From: Phreatobacter sp.
GTDB taxonomy: Bacteria > Pseudomonadota > Alphaproteobacteria > Rhizobiales > Phreatobacteraceae
Direction of reading: 5' to 3'
NCBI RefSeq assembly: GCF_027532945.1
Contig: NZ_JAPZTZ010000005.1
Coordinates: 1-64,000 of the forward strand
Length of the DNA stretch: 64,000 nucleotides
The position numbers and the translations under genes are program-made. Shown here in pieces: positions 6,320 through 14,621 of this stretch (within the stretch, counting starts at the first letter, position 1; each line of letters starts with the position of its first letter). The notes under the pieces were generated by a model. It was not told the DNA's origin, did no database searches, and worked only from the letters and a program-made list of their open reading frames with translations.

Positions 6320-7540
6320 TCAGTGAGGCGTGACTCGAAGTGACACCACGTTCCCCTGCGGCGGTTTCTCGATGAAGGCAGCCCACGCATCCATGAGCGC
6401 TCGCCGCTTCTGGAAAAGGTCGCCGCGCCGATAGGCGGCTTCCACCTGATTGGCGACGACGTGAGCCAACGCGGCTTCTGAGACCTCATTGGGGAAAGGT
6501 GTCGTCTCGCTTGCCCAGTCCTTGAAGCTGCTACGGAAGCCGTGAACCGTTGCCGGGATTTCCAGCCGCCGCAGCACCATCGCAAGGCTCATCTGGCTCA
6601 TTGGGCCGTGCTGCTTGCGGCGATTGACGCCCCAAAACACGAAGTCGCATTTCCGCGCTTCGGAGAGGGTCTGGATAATTTCGACGGCGCGCGGCGACAG
6701 CGGGACGCGGTGCGGCTTGCGGGCCTTCATGCGTTCGGCCGGGACGTTCCACACCTTCTCAGCAAGGTCGAATTCCTCCCAGCGCGCGCCGATGGTTTCC
6801 CCCGTGCGGGCAGCCGTCAGAATGGTGAATTCCAGCGCCAAGGCAGAGTGGCTGCCATTCTCTCGCAGCTTCTCGATGAGGCCCGGAACCTCGCTGTAGG
6901 GGAGGGCCTTGTGGTGGCCGCGCGACAGCTTGCGAGGCGATGGCAGAAGCTGGTCGAGATTATTCCGCCACGTGGCCGGGTTCTCAGCCTTACGCCAGCC
7001 GCGAACCTTGGCCAGTCCCATCACACGCTCAATGCGCCCCCGCAGCCGGGAGGCGGTTTCCGGCTTCTTCTGCCACATGGGCTTGAGGATGCCGAGAACG
7101 TCAGCCGTGGTGATATCGGACACGGGCTTTGACCGGATCGGCTTGCAGTAATCCGCAAGCGTCATCCGCCATTGAGCGCGGTGCTTGGGATTGCGCCAGC
7201 TACCATCGAAGGACGCCAACAACTCGTCCGCTGCCTGAGCGAAGGTGACGGGCTTCACAGCTTCCGCCTCAGCCTTGCGCCGCTCTGCAATCGGGTCCTT
7301 GCCCATGGCGACCAGCCGCCGGGCTTCCTCCGCCATGTCACGCGCGTCGGAGAGGCCAACGGGCGGGCAGGCACCAAGGCCCAGGTCCCGAACCTTTGTC
7401 CCCCAACGATAGCGATAGATCCACCTGCGGCGGCTCTTGGCATCAATCGCGAGATAGAGCCCGCCCCCATCGGCATGGCGTCCCGGCTCTTTCAGCGCAG
7501 TGACGGCGCGGGCGCTTAGGCGGTGCTTCTCTCGTGACAT
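6320..7540 (-). CDS. Tyrosine-type site-specific integrase (P4-like, DUF4102)
   Basis: This 406-aa integrase presumably recombines the element into the tRNA-Ser 3' end. The N-terminal arm domain reads LSARAVTALKEPGRHADGGG. The catalytic residues are visible in the C-terminal domain: R245 in TAARTGE, H333 and R336 in VHGFRSS, H360 in LAHVV and the nucleophile Y370 in AYRRGDL. I start at 7540 (MSREKHRLS) because family members begin there. It sits about 160 bases from attR, the usual arrangement. Confidence 0.93.
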   Translation of the reverse strand: MSREKHRLSARAVTALKEPGRHADGGGLYLAIDAKSRRRWIYRYRWGTKVRDLGLGACPPVGLSDARDMAEEARRLVAMGKDPIAERRKAEAEAVKPVTFAQAADELLASFDGSWRNPKHRAQWRMTLADYCKPIRSKPVSDITTADVLGILKPMWQKKPETASRLRGRIERVMGLAKVRGWRKAENPATWRNNLDQLLPSPRKLSRGHHKALPYSEVPGLIEKLRENGSHSALALEFTILTAARTGETIGARWEEFDLAEKVWNVPAERMKARKPHRVPLSPRAVEIIQTLSEARKCDFVFWGVNRRKQHGPMSQMSLAMVLRRLEIPATVHGFRSSFKDWASETTPFPNEVSEAALAHVVANQVEAAYRRGDLFQKRRALMDAWAAFIEKPPQGNVVSLRVTPH

Positions 7541-7696
7541 GGCCAAGGCTCCAACCCAACCTGGGCCCCAACAATAATTCCGACTGTAACGAACATCAAT
7601 GGACAAGGACGGGCAAACATGCTCCCATTATCCCGCTATTTCAGAGGTCTAGGATTGCCTGTTGGGTCGGTCGCGAACATCGGCGGAAATAAATAT

Positions 7697-7716
7697 GAAT
7701 CTCGCCCTGTCCGCCA
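7697..7716 (+). repeat. attR: copy of the tRNA-Ser 3' end
   Basis: GAATCTCGCCCTGTCCGCCA matches the tRNA 3' end at 2362-2381 except for one C-to-T change. It marks the right boundary of the integrative element; chromosomal genes resume 46 bases later. Confidence 0.85.
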
Positions 7717-7762
7717 TCCCCAGATCTCCGCCATTCGGACAACCGCCACGCGGCGCTGGCGG

Positions 7763-9103
7763 TCAGGCTGTGGCGCGAACCGCCGCGGCCGCGCGTTCGG
7801 CCGATTGAAGCGCGCCCTCCATGAACGAGCGCCACTCCGTCGCCGTTTCGGTTCCGGCGAAATGGATGCGGCCGATCGGCGCAAAAAGGTCCGGGGCCGC
7901 CGCCCATCCGCCGGGGCTCCGACGGCTGGCATAGCCGCCCAGCGACCAGGGCTCCGCGCTCCAGTCCGTGGAGCGCCCGGCGATCGGCTCCGGAACGGTC
8001 TTGTTGGTCACGGAGCGCAGCCAGTCCATGACGCGTGTCACCCGGTCGGCCTCAACGGTCGTTCGACCGAGCTCCTGCCCGCTGGCCGCTGTCGAGAACA
8101 GCACGAGCACGCCGGTGGCTGCGTGGGGCGAGGACGCGTCGAGGGCGGCGTTGCACAGACCGCCGGGAGCGAGCAGCGACCCCGAGAGCCCCTGGTCACG
8201 CCACCACGGCGTCTCGAAGACCAGCACTGTCTTGATCACTGAACCTGACCGGTAGCTCGCAATTACCGACCGGCGATGGTCCGGCAGCAGGGGAAGAAGA
8301 CCCATGGCACCATAGAGCTGCGGCGGCGCCGCGACTATCAGATGGCGCGCCCGGTAAGCCGCCGTCTCCGTCTCGACAATGACGAGGTCCGCGTCCTGTT
8401 GCACGCGCCGGACCGGCGCGTTGAGAACCACCGACGATCCAAGCCGGGCCGCCAGATGATCCGCGAGGGGACCAGTCCCTTGCGCAAGGAACCATCCAGC
8501 TGAATCCGCCTCCGCCGCGCGCCCGCCGAGGGAGGCGAGCTGCTCCAGAAGCTCGCGCGCCGAGACGGCGTCGGCAGGCGCGCAGAACTCGGCTTCGATG
8601 TAGCCCGTCATGAAACGGCGCGCCTCGTCCGTGAAGGCGATCTGGTGCAGGTATCGCGCCGCCGTCACGTCATCGAGGGCCGCCGCGCCGGTGCGACGCA
8701 AGTACCGCAGATGGCGGCCGATCCGCCAGTCGATCTGCATCGCGTCGAGTTTGCCCAGGGTCGACGGCGGCGGCCCGTCGTCATTGGCAAGGACGGGCTT
8801 CGCATGGTGCGAAGCCAGATAGATGCTCTTGCCGATGCGGCTCCGCTGAATGCGTGTCAGGCCGACTTCCGCGACGAGAGAGGACATCCGTGTGTGGGCA
8901 TCGCCGATGAACTGCGCCCCGAGATCGATGACCTGACCCCGGCCCTGGGCGTGGTCTGGCGCAAGGCCCTCGGACAGAACGCGGCCGCCGACGCGCGAAC
9001 GGGCCTCAAGCAAGCGCACCGAGGCGCCGCTCTCCTTCAGCCGCCAGGCTGCCGACAGACCCGCCAGGCCCGCGCCAATCACGATGACGTCCACGCTCGA
9101 CAT
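7763..9103 (-). CDS. Flavin-dependent amine oxidase (446 aa)
   Basis: The N-terminal Rossmann fold has GAGLAG at residues 10-15, with the ribose-binding Glu33 and the ARSRVGGR signature. The C-terminal FAD-closing motif IHFAGTETATEWRSFMEGAL is typical of monoamine/polyamine oxidases. It should oxidise an amine with O2 to an aldehyde, ammonia and H2O2; the substrate cannot be told. It is divergent from a TetR regulator, and two palindromes lie between them, so the amine or a related compound probably controls it. Confidence 0.88.
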   Translation of the reverse strand: MSSVDVIVIGAGLAGLSAAWRLKESGASVRLLEARSRVGGRVLSEGLAPDHAQGRGQVIDLGAQFIGDAHTRMSSLVAEVGLTRIQRSRIGKSIYLASHHAKPVLANDDGPPPSTLGKLDAMQIDWRIGRHLRYLRRTGAAALDDVTAARYLHQIAFTDEARRFMTGYIEAEFCAPADAVSARELLEQLASLGGRAAEADSAGWFLAQGTGPLADHLAARLGSSVVLNAPVRRVQQDADLVIVETETAAYRARHLIVAAPPQLYGAMGLLPLLPDHRRSVIASYRSGSVIKTVLVFETPWWRDQGLSGSLLAPGGLCNAALDASSPHAATGVLVLFSTAASGQELGRTTVEADRVTRVMDWLRSVTNKTVPEPIAGRSTDWSAEPWSLGGYASRRSPGGWAAAPDLFAPIGRIHFAGTETATEWRSFMEGALQSAERAAAAVRATA

Positions 9104-9157
9104 ATTTGCTCCTCACAGGTCCCGCCAGATGGTCCGAAGCGACGGACGAGAGGCCCG

Positions 9158-9173
9158 CCTGTCACTTGACAGG
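9158..9173. promoter_or_regulatory. Operator box 1 for the TetR regulator
   Basis: CCTGTCACTTGACAGG is a perfect palindrome (CCTGTCA/TGACAGG with a 2-base centre), in the intergenic region between the amine oxidase and tetR genes. A reverse-complement copy lies 32 bp away, about three helical turns, as expected for paired dimer binding. Confidence 0.75.
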
Positions 9174-9189
9174 TAAGCGGTGATCTGCA

Positions 9190-9205
9190 CCTGTCAAGTG
9201 ACAGG
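9190..9205. promoter_or_regulatory. Operator box 2 for the TetR regulator
   Basis: CCTGTCAAGTGACAGG is the reverse complement of box 1. It ends 15 bases before the tetR start codon and would block its promoter or ribosome site, implying autorepression. Confidence 0.75.
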
Positions 9206-9220
9206 CAGGGGTGATGGTTG

Positions 9221-9835
9221 ATGACGAACCGAGACGAGGACGCGACCGGAACGCTGGTTGCGGCAAAGCCGACGGCGCAGCGTGCCCTGGAGGCCCTCAA
9301 GAGCCTGGCGCAGGAGAAGGGGCTCGATGATGTTTCGATGCGCGATGTCGCGAGGCGCCTCGGACTGTCCCTCGCGGCGCTCCAGTATCACTATCCCAAC
9401 AAGGCCGCGCTACTGGAGGCCTTCGTGCGTCAGACGGTCGCCTCATATCGCGAGCGGATCGAAACCGTCCTCGCCGTGAGCGCCGAGGGCGAGCACTTCG
9501 CCAGCCTTGTCCGGTTCGCAGCGATGGAAACGGTACACTGGGATAACCACGGCGTGATGGCGATGATCGAGGGCCGCGCCAGCCACGATGACGCGGCGAG
9601 AAACGCCATTCTGCTGTTCTTTCGATCCTATCTCGACATCATGCGCGACGCCTTGATGGCCGACTCTCCCGGCCTGCCACCTGCCAAGGCACTCCTCACG
9701 GCAACCCTTGTCATCTCGATGCTGGAAGGGCTGCCAACGCTGATCGAGCCGGCAGGCGATCTGGGCATCGATCGCGACGCGCTGGTCGATGCGATTATTC
9801 GCGCCGCGAAGATGCTGTCCGCCGGCATGATGTAG
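9221..9835 (+). CDS. TetR/AcrR-family transcriptional regulator (204 aa)
   Basis: The N-terminal HTH reads VSMRDVARRLGLSLAALQYH followed by YPNKAALLEAFV, the standard TetR pattern. The rest is a helical ligand-binding domain. I choose the ATG at 9221, which follows an AGGGGTG site; a TTG directly before it is in frame but unnecessary. It is divergent from the amine oxidase gene, and the two 16-bp palindromes between them are its likely operators. The ligand is probably the amine substrate or product, by inference from context. Confidence 0.92.
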   Translation: MTNRDEDATGTLVAAKPTAQRALEALKSLAQEKGLDDVSMRDVARRLGLSLAALQYHYPNKAALLEAFVRQTVASYRERIETVLAVSAEGEHFASLVRFAAMETVHWDNHGVMAMIEGRASHDDAARNAILLFFRSYLDIMRDALMADSPGLPPAKALLTATLVISMLEGLPTLIEPAGDLGIDRDALVDAIIRAAKMLSAGMM

Positions 9836-9919
9836 CGTCGGAACAGCGCGAATCCCATCCCGAGAGATCTCCCGGCGCTTTTCGCGCGTAGACAATGCGG
9901 TTGGTCCGGGAGTGACGCC

Positions 9920-10531
9920 ATGCTGGCCGCGACGATGGATGCATTCCGCCGCCTCTGGGCCTATTTCGACGCGCCGACGCCGCGCGGTTCCATTGCCGCC
10001 TCGGTGTCCTTCATCATCGTGTCGAACCAGCCCTTCTATCCGCTCTATCTCTACCTGCTGCTCGGCGGCCGGGCCTGGCCGTCGCTGCTCTCCTGGCTCT
10101 CGGGCCCCATCTTCGCCGCCGTGCCCTATCTCCTCCGCCAGGGCGAGGCGCGGGGCGCCGCCGCGCTCATGGTCGCCGGCATCGGCAACACCGCGCTCTG
10201 CACCGCTGCGCTGGGGCCTGCCTCCGGCGTCGAGCTTTTCTACTTGCCCTGCCTCGTCCTGCCGCTGCTGACCCTGGCGGGGCGCGAGCGCCTCATCGGT
10301 CTGGTCGCAACCATCGCGGCCATTGCCGTGCTGATGGCGCTGGTGCGGCTCGTCGGCTTCGAGGGCCTCGTTGCCATCACTGCCGAGGAGACGGCGACGC
10401 TTCAGCGCATCAACGCCTTCAGCGTCACCGGCCTGATGTGCGTCATGGCCTTCCTGGCGCGTCGTCTGCGCGAGCCGGCCGTCAGCCCGGCGCCCGTGCC
10501 GACACGCGCCGCGCCACCAGCAGTCCGATAA
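9920..10531 (+). CDS. Integral membrane protein, function unknown (203 aa)
   Basis: About six hydrophobic segments span residues 25-175, for example GSIAASVSFIIVSNQPFYPL and LIGLVATIAAIAVLMALVRL, with a Pro/Ala-rich cytoplasmic tail. The start follows GGGAGTG. The layout resembles the membrane module that precedes catalytic domains in some sensor proteins, but no catalytic domain is attached here. I cannot name a family. Confidence 0.65.
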   Translation: MLAATMDAFRRLWAYFDAPTPRGSIAASVSFIIVSNQPFYPLYLYLLLGGRAWPSLLSWLSGPIFAAVPYLLRQGEARGAAALMVAGIGNTALCTAALGPASGVELFYLPCLVLPLLTLAGRERLIGLVATIAAIAVLMALVRLVGFEGLVAITAEETATLQRINAFSVTGLMCVMAFLARRLREPAVSPAPVPTRAAPPAVR

Positions 10532-10901
10532 CGGCGGAGGCGGCGGTTAGAACCGTGCCCCAAGCGGTGTCGGTAATGACGAGGCTCCAGCTCCACAGCC
10601 GCATCGTCGCGTGGTTGGTCAGCTCATAGGTCATGTAGGCGAAGAAGCCGAAGGCCGCGCCGTTGCCGGCGGCAGTCGCCAGCGATCCGTCGGCCAGCGC
10701 CGGGCGGATGGCGAAATGCACGATTCCAGCCGGGAAGAGCAGGTAGAAGAGCGCCGCGGGGAGGAGGCGGGCATCCTGCAGCAGCACGTCGCCGAGCACG
10801 GCCCGGAACATCGGCACGCCGAAGGTCATGAGATAGGGCACGTCGATGACGATGAAGGCGACGAGGGTGACGAGATAGGCGACGATGAGACGTTGGATCA
10901 T
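10482..10901 (-). CDS. DUF2177 family membrane protein (139 aa)
   Basis: Four hydrophobic segments are present. The conserved FFAYMTYELTNHATMRLWSW followed by DTAWGTVL identifies the DUF2177 family of predicted inner-membrane proteins of unknown function. The usual family length is about 130-140 aa, so it is complete. Its 3' end overlaps the convergent upstream membrane-protein gene by about 50 bases. Confidence 0.8.
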   Translation of the reverse strand: MIQRLIVAYLVTLVAFIVIDVPYLMTFGVPMFRAVLGDVLLQDARLLPAALFYLLFPAGIVHFAIRPALADGSLATAAGNGAAFGFFAYMTYELTNHATMRLWSWSLVITDTAWGTVLTAASAVIGLLVARRVSARAPG

Positions 10902-11071
10902 GGGATGGGGTCCGGGTCTGGCCTTCCGGCCGTTGGGCGTGTGGATCGGATACGGCCCGCCGGCGGCGATGGACCATGACAGGAGCAGGGCGCGGCCGGC
11001 TGCCGCAGGAAACAGAACTGCCGGCGTCCGCCAAGCGTAGCTTAACGCAGGACACCCCGGAGAGGTTCGCG

Positions 11072-11479
11072 ATGCCGGACGACATCAAGCCAGCCACCCC
11101 CGGGCCGACCGTCTTCTACGACGGCTCCTGCCCGCTCTGCCGCGCCGAGATCGACCTCTACCGCCGTCAGGACGGAGACGGGCGCCTCTGCTTCGTCGAT
11201 GTCGCGGCGCCGGATGCGCCGCTTGATCCGCGGCTGACGCCCGAGGCCGCCATGGCGCGGTTCCATGTGCGCGAGGCCGACGGCACGCTGCGCTCCGGTG
11301 CGGACGCTTTCGTGACGCTCTGGGGCGCGGTGCCGGCCTGGCGCTGGGCTGCGCGCCTCGGCCGCCTGCCGGGCGTGACGCCGGTCCTCGAGCTCGCTTA
11401 TCGCGCCTTCCTGCCCGTCAGGCCCTTCCTCTCCCGCGCCGTCGCGCGCTGGCAGCGCCGCCGCGGCGTCAGGGCCTGA
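11072..11479 (+). CDS. DCC-family thiol-disulfide oxidoreductase-like protein (135 aa)
   Basis: The N-terminus carries VFYDGSCPLCRAEIDLYRR, with the CxxC pair at residues 20 and 23 that defines the DUF393/DCC family. Members have a thioredoxin-like fold and are predicted to exchange thiols and disulfides. I start at the ATG at 11072, seven bases after GGAGAGG. It converges with the phosphatase gene and overlaps its end by about ten bases. The partner protein is unknown. Confidence 0.85.
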   Translation: MPDDIKPATPGPTVFYDGSCPLCRAEIDLYRRQDGDGRLCFVDVAAPDAPLDPRLTPEAAMARFHVREADGTLRSGADAFVTLWGAVPAWRWAARLGRLPGVTPVLELAYRAFLPVRPFLSRAVARWQRRRGVRA

Positions 11480-12059
11480 TCCGGCCCGCCACCGCGAAGC
11501 CCTCGCCGCGCCGCTCCAGCACGATGCCCTCGCCGGAGGCGGGGAAGATGCCCGTGAGCGCGGTGATGTTCACCTGATGGGTGACGACCACCAGAGCGCC
11601 GTGGCCGGTCCAGGCCTTGAGGATCGCCCGGCCCTCGGTGGTCTGGGCCTCTCCACGACCGCGGTCCGAGAAGAAGGAATTGAAGGCCGACGCGTCCGTC
11701 GCCCGGCCGGGGAAGGCGAGCGCCGCTGTTTCCCGGGTGCGGCACCATTGCGAGGTGAGAACAGCGCCGATGGCGATGGCCCGCGTGGCGAAGGCGCGAC
11801 CGATGCGGCCGGCCTGCTCGCGTCCCGCCGCGTCGAGATTGCGCTGGCTGGCGCAGTCGCCGAGCCGCATCCCCGGCGGATCGCCGCCGCCCGGCGCATT
11901 GGCATGGCGGAAGAGCACCACGCCGCCCGCGGCGAGCACCTCCCAGGCGCGCGCCTCGTCGGCCATGGCCGGGACAGCGGGGGACGCGAGGGTCGCGGCG
12001 ATCAGCACCGCCATCATGAAGCCGGCACATGTCCTGCGGTCGATCCGTCGCGTGGCCAT
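11469..12059 (-). CDS. Exported histidine phosphatase superfamily protein (196 aa)
   Basis: A signal peptide is evident (MMAVLIAATLASPAVPAMA), followed by the phosphoacceptor motif FRHANAP at residues 50-56, an RHG-like motif with Ala in place of Gly. A second catalytic His follows in VVVTHQVNI. Such secreted members act as periplasmic phosphatases on unknown phosphoesters. It lies downstream of the racemase-like gene in the same direction, with a gap of about 50 bases, and may be the last gene of that operon. Confidence 0.82.
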   Translation of the reverse strand: MATRRIDRRTCAGFMMAVLIAATLASPAVPAMADEARAWEVLAAGGVVLFRHANAPGGGDPPGMRLGDCASQRNLDAAGREQAGRIGRAFATRAIAIGAVLTSQWCRTRETAALAFPGRATDASAFNSFFSDRGRGEAQTTEGRAILKAWTGHGALVVVTHQVNITALTGIFPASGEGIVLERRGEGFAVAGRIRP

Positions 12060-12112
12060 CGGCTGCTCCTTTGCGAGGAGCTACGGCGCCGCGCGGCAGG
12101 CGGATCGCCGGT

Positions 12113-12862
12113 TCACCCGTCGCGCCGCTCGAAGCGCGCGCGCAGCGGCTCGGGGATGCCGGTGCAGGTCTTGGCGGCGGGCCGGCGGAAGGTGCCCTCG
12201 GTCGCCTTGGCGGGCCGGAGCGCCACCAGCGCCTCCGCCTGCTTCACCGCCGCCTGGATGCCATCGACCAGGGGCACCGGCACGCGGTCCCGTACGCTCT
12301 GGGCCAGGCCGGAGAGTGGCGCGCCGGCGAGGATGACGACATCGGCGCCGGCCTCCGCCACCACGCGATTGGCGAGCGCCACCAGCGCCTCCTCCTTCTC
12401 CTCCTGCACGTCGGCAATGGAAGCGAAGGCGCCCTGCAGCGCAAAGATGCCGGCGCAGCGGCCGCGTAAGCCATTCCAGTCGAGGCACTCATTGTACCAG
12501 GGGACGAGCCCGCCGGAGAAGGTGACGATGGCGAAGGAGCGGCCGAGCATGCAGGCGGTGAGCATCGCCGCCTCGGCCATGCCGACCACGGGAATGTCGA
12601 AGAGCTCGCGCGCCCCGCCGAGGCCCGGATCGCCGAAGGCGGCGATGATCGCCGCGTCCACCTCGCCGTGGCGCTCCGCCAGCATCTCCAGCGCAACGGC
12701 CGAGCCGATCACCGCATCGGCGCGGGTGGCGATGTAGGGCACGCCGCGCGGCGCGGTCATGGGGAGGAGTTCGGTGGCCGGGGCCTTCACCGCGGTCGCG
12801 GCCGCCATCAGGCGCGCGGTCACGGCCTCTGTGGTGTTGGGATTGGCGACGAGCAGGCGCAT
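12113..12862 (-). CDS. Hydantoin-racemase / Asp-Glu racemase-like protein, catalytic Cys missing (249 aa)
   Basis: The N-terminus MRLLVANPNTTEAVTARL and the segment DAAIIAAFGDPGLGGARELF are typical of the hydantoin racemase (HyuE) branch. In racemases the first active-site residue is Cys (ACFGDPG) and the second is in LGCAGM. Here they are Ala75 and Gly180 (ILAGAPL). Two-base racemisation by the known mechanism is therefore unlikely, and it may be an isomerase-like or binding variant. It follows the deacetylase gene by three bases, so it belongs to the nitrogen-compound operon. Confidence 0.8.
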   Translation of the reverse strand: MRLLVANPNTTEAVTARLMAAATAVKAPATELLPMTAPRGVPYIATRADAVIGSAVALEMLAERHGEVDAAIIAAFGDPGLGGARELFDIPVVGMAEAAMLTACMLGRSFAIVTFSGGLVPWYNECLDWNGLRGRCAGIFALQGAFASIADVQEEKEEALVALANRVVAEAGADVVILAGAPLSGLAQSVRDRVPVPLVDGIQAAVKQAEALVALRPAKATEGTFRRPAAKTCTGIPEPLRARFERRDG

Positions 12863-12865
12863 GGG

Positions 12866-13819
12866 TCAGGCCCCGAAGGCGGAGAGGGTGGGGCGGGGCT
12901 GCCAGGCATCGAGGCCGAGCCCGGCGCGCCAGTGATGGGCGATGGCGTCGCGCCGGGCGAACCAGACGCCGGGTGTCGCCGCCATATGGTCGAGCAGGCG
13001 TTCCAGCCCGCCGATGCGGCCGGGACGGCCGATGATGCGCAGGTGCAGGCCGATGGAGAGCATCCGCGGCTCGTCCGCCCACTCCGCCATGAGCCGGTCG
13101 AAGGCGCCGATGCAGTAGCGGGCGAAGTCGTCGGCCTGGATAAAGCCGCCGCCCGGCTGGAAGCGCATGTCGTTGGTGTCGAAGGCATAGGGCAGGATGA
13201 CGAGGTCGCGGTCGCCGTCGCGGTGCATGAACGGCATGTCGTCGTTGTAGGCGTTGGAATCGTAGAGGAAGCCGCCCTGCTCCACGAGCAGCCGCCGCGT
13301 GTTCACCGAGGTTGCCGAGCGCGTGTGCCAGCCGACCGGCGGCGTGCCGGCGGCTGCCGCGATCGCGGCGACGCTCTTGCCGATCGCCGCGCGTTCCGTC
13401 GCCTCCGGCATGTTGACATGCTTCTCCCAGCGCCAGCCGTGGCAGGAGACCTCATGGCCGTCGGCAACGGCTTCCTCGGCAAGCCAGGGCGAGAGGGCGA
13501 TGGCGCGGCCGCAGGCGTTCAGCGTTGTGGCGATGCCGCGCTCGGCGAGGGCCTTGCGGATACGCGGCCAGCCGCGACGGGTGCCATACTCGTAATGGCT
13601 CTCCATGCAGAGGTCGCGCGAGCCCTCGATGCGCTCCACCGCCTCGTAGATGAACTCGTTGGCCTCGTCCCCGGCGCCGAGCGACAGCTCCGCGCCCTCC
13701 TCGATATTGACCACGATGGAGACGGCGAGGCGCGCATCGTTCGGCCAGCGGATGGCGGGCGGCGATGCGCCATAGCCGCGGAAGTCGCGGTCGGTGACGG
13801 GCGGGGCGGCAAGGGGCAT
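12866..13819 (-). CDS. Polysaccharide-deacetylase-fold protein, PuuE allantoinase-like (317 aa)
   Basis: The NodB-homology fold is recognisable from VVNIEEGAELS near residue 40, the metal-site motif EVSCHGWRWEKH near 140, and GWHTRSATSVNTRRLLVEQG. In the PuuE subgroup this fold hydrolyses allantoin or related cyclic amides, or deacetylates sugars. Its position between an ABC transporter and a hydantoin-racemase-like gene supports action on a small nitrogen compound. One base separates it from the upstream permease stop, so they are in one operon. The substrate is not known. Confidence 0.8.
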   Translation of the reverse strand: MPLAAPPVTDRDFRGYGASPPAIRWPNDARLAVSIVVNIEEGAELSLGAGDEANEFIYEAVERIEGSRDLCMESHYEYGTRRGWPRIRKALAERGIATTLNACGRAIALSPWLAEEAVADGHEVSCHGWRWEKHVNMPEATERAAIGKSVAAIAAAAGTPPVGWHTRSATSVNTRRLLVEQGGFLYDSNAYNDDMPFMHRDGDRDLVILPYAFDTNDMRFQPGGGFIQADDFARYCIGAFDRLMAEWADEPRMLSIGLHLRIIGRPGRIGGLERLLDHMAATPGVWFARRDAIAHHWRAGLGLDAWQPRPTLSAFGA

Positions 13820-13820
13820 G

Positions 13821-14621
13821 TCAGAAATCCGCGAGGCGCCTCAGACCCACCAGCCTGTCGCCGATGATGAGCGCGATCACCGCCAGCAGGATGAGCCCCG
13901 TGGAGATCGCGGCGATGACCGGATCAGGGCGCTCCTCAACGAACTGTAGCATCTGGATCGGCAACGTCTTGGTCCAGGCGTCGGTGAAGAAGATGGAGAT
14001 CGGATAATTGTCCATTGAGGCGAGGAAGGCGAACATGGCCGAAGTCAGGAAGGCCGGCGCCAGGGCCGGCACCATGACCTTGCGCAGGGCCTTGCCATAG
14101 GAGCAGCCGAGCGTCCGCGCCGCGTCGATCAGCGTGAAGTCGAAGAGGCTCAGGGCGGCGAGGACCGTGCGCACCACATAGGGCATGGTGATGACGACAT
14201 GGGCGACGAGCAGGCTCGGCCAGGCCTCGCGCAGCCCCACCGCCTTGAAGCCCTGCAGCATGGCGATGCCGACAACGAGGCCGGGCAGCATCAGCGGCGA
14301 GACAAGGAAGGTCGCGATGGAATCGCGACCGGGGAAGCGCCCGCGCACCAGCGCGATGGCGCAGAGCGTGCCCAGCACCAGCGAGATGGCCGTCGAGAGC
14401 GCGGCGATCTGCAGCGATGTGGCGAGCGAGGGCCAGAGGCCGCGCGTGTTCGGCAACTGGTTGTACCAGCGCATCGACCAGGCCGGCGGCGGCAGAGTGA
14501 AGACCGCCGAGGAGCCGAAGGAGACGGCGACCGTCACCACCAGCGGCGTCATCAGGAAGATGATGGCGAAGATGGCGAAGACCCAGACGAGGGCCGAGGC
14601 GACCCGTTCGGTGGCGGTCAT
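13821..14621 (-). CDS. ABC transporter permease, PotC type (266 aa)
   Basis: The six-helix permease carries the EAA loop (DAARTLGCSYGKALRKVMVP), which docks to the ATPase. It belongs to the class of second permeases in spermidine/putrescine/iron(III)-type importers. The start at 14621 overlaps the stop of the preceding permease (ATGA). It acts in the inner membrane with the permease, ATPase and binding protein encoded just upstream. Confidence 0.9.
   Translation of the reverse strand: MTATERVASALVWVFAIFAIIFLMTPLVVTVAVSFGSSAVFTLPPPAWSMRWYNQLPNTRGLWPSLATSLQIAALSTAISLVLGTLCAIALVRGRFPGRDSIATFLVSPLMLPGLVVGIAMLQGFKAVGLREAWPSLLVAHVVITMPYVVRTVLAALSLFDFTLIDAARTLGCSYGKALRKVMVPALAPAFLTSAMFAFLASMDNYPISIFFTDAWTKTLPIQMLQFVEERPDPVIAAISTGLILLAVIALIIGDRLVGLRRLADF

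Larger units (their letters stand above)
2362..7716. mobile_element. Integrative element in tRNA-Ser(GGA), about 5.3 kb
   Basis: The element is bounded by a 20-bp direct repeat of the tRNA 3' end, with the tyrosine integrase gene next to the right copy, as expected for tRNA-targeting islands. It holds about ten genes: two small plus-strand ORFs at the left, and a long minus-strand series from the integrase down to a lipoprotein. I recognise no relaxase, type IV secretion, capsid, terminase or known defence genes. It may be a small satellite-like island or a degraded larger element. The boundaries are read directly from the sequence; mobility is inferred. Confidence 0.85.

Noticed and set aside
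2362-7716. The tRNA-Ser island as a known anti-phage system
   Set aside because: None of its proteins shows a nuclease, helicase, TIR, reverse transcriptase, methylase or toxin motif that I can recognise, so a defence label would be invented.
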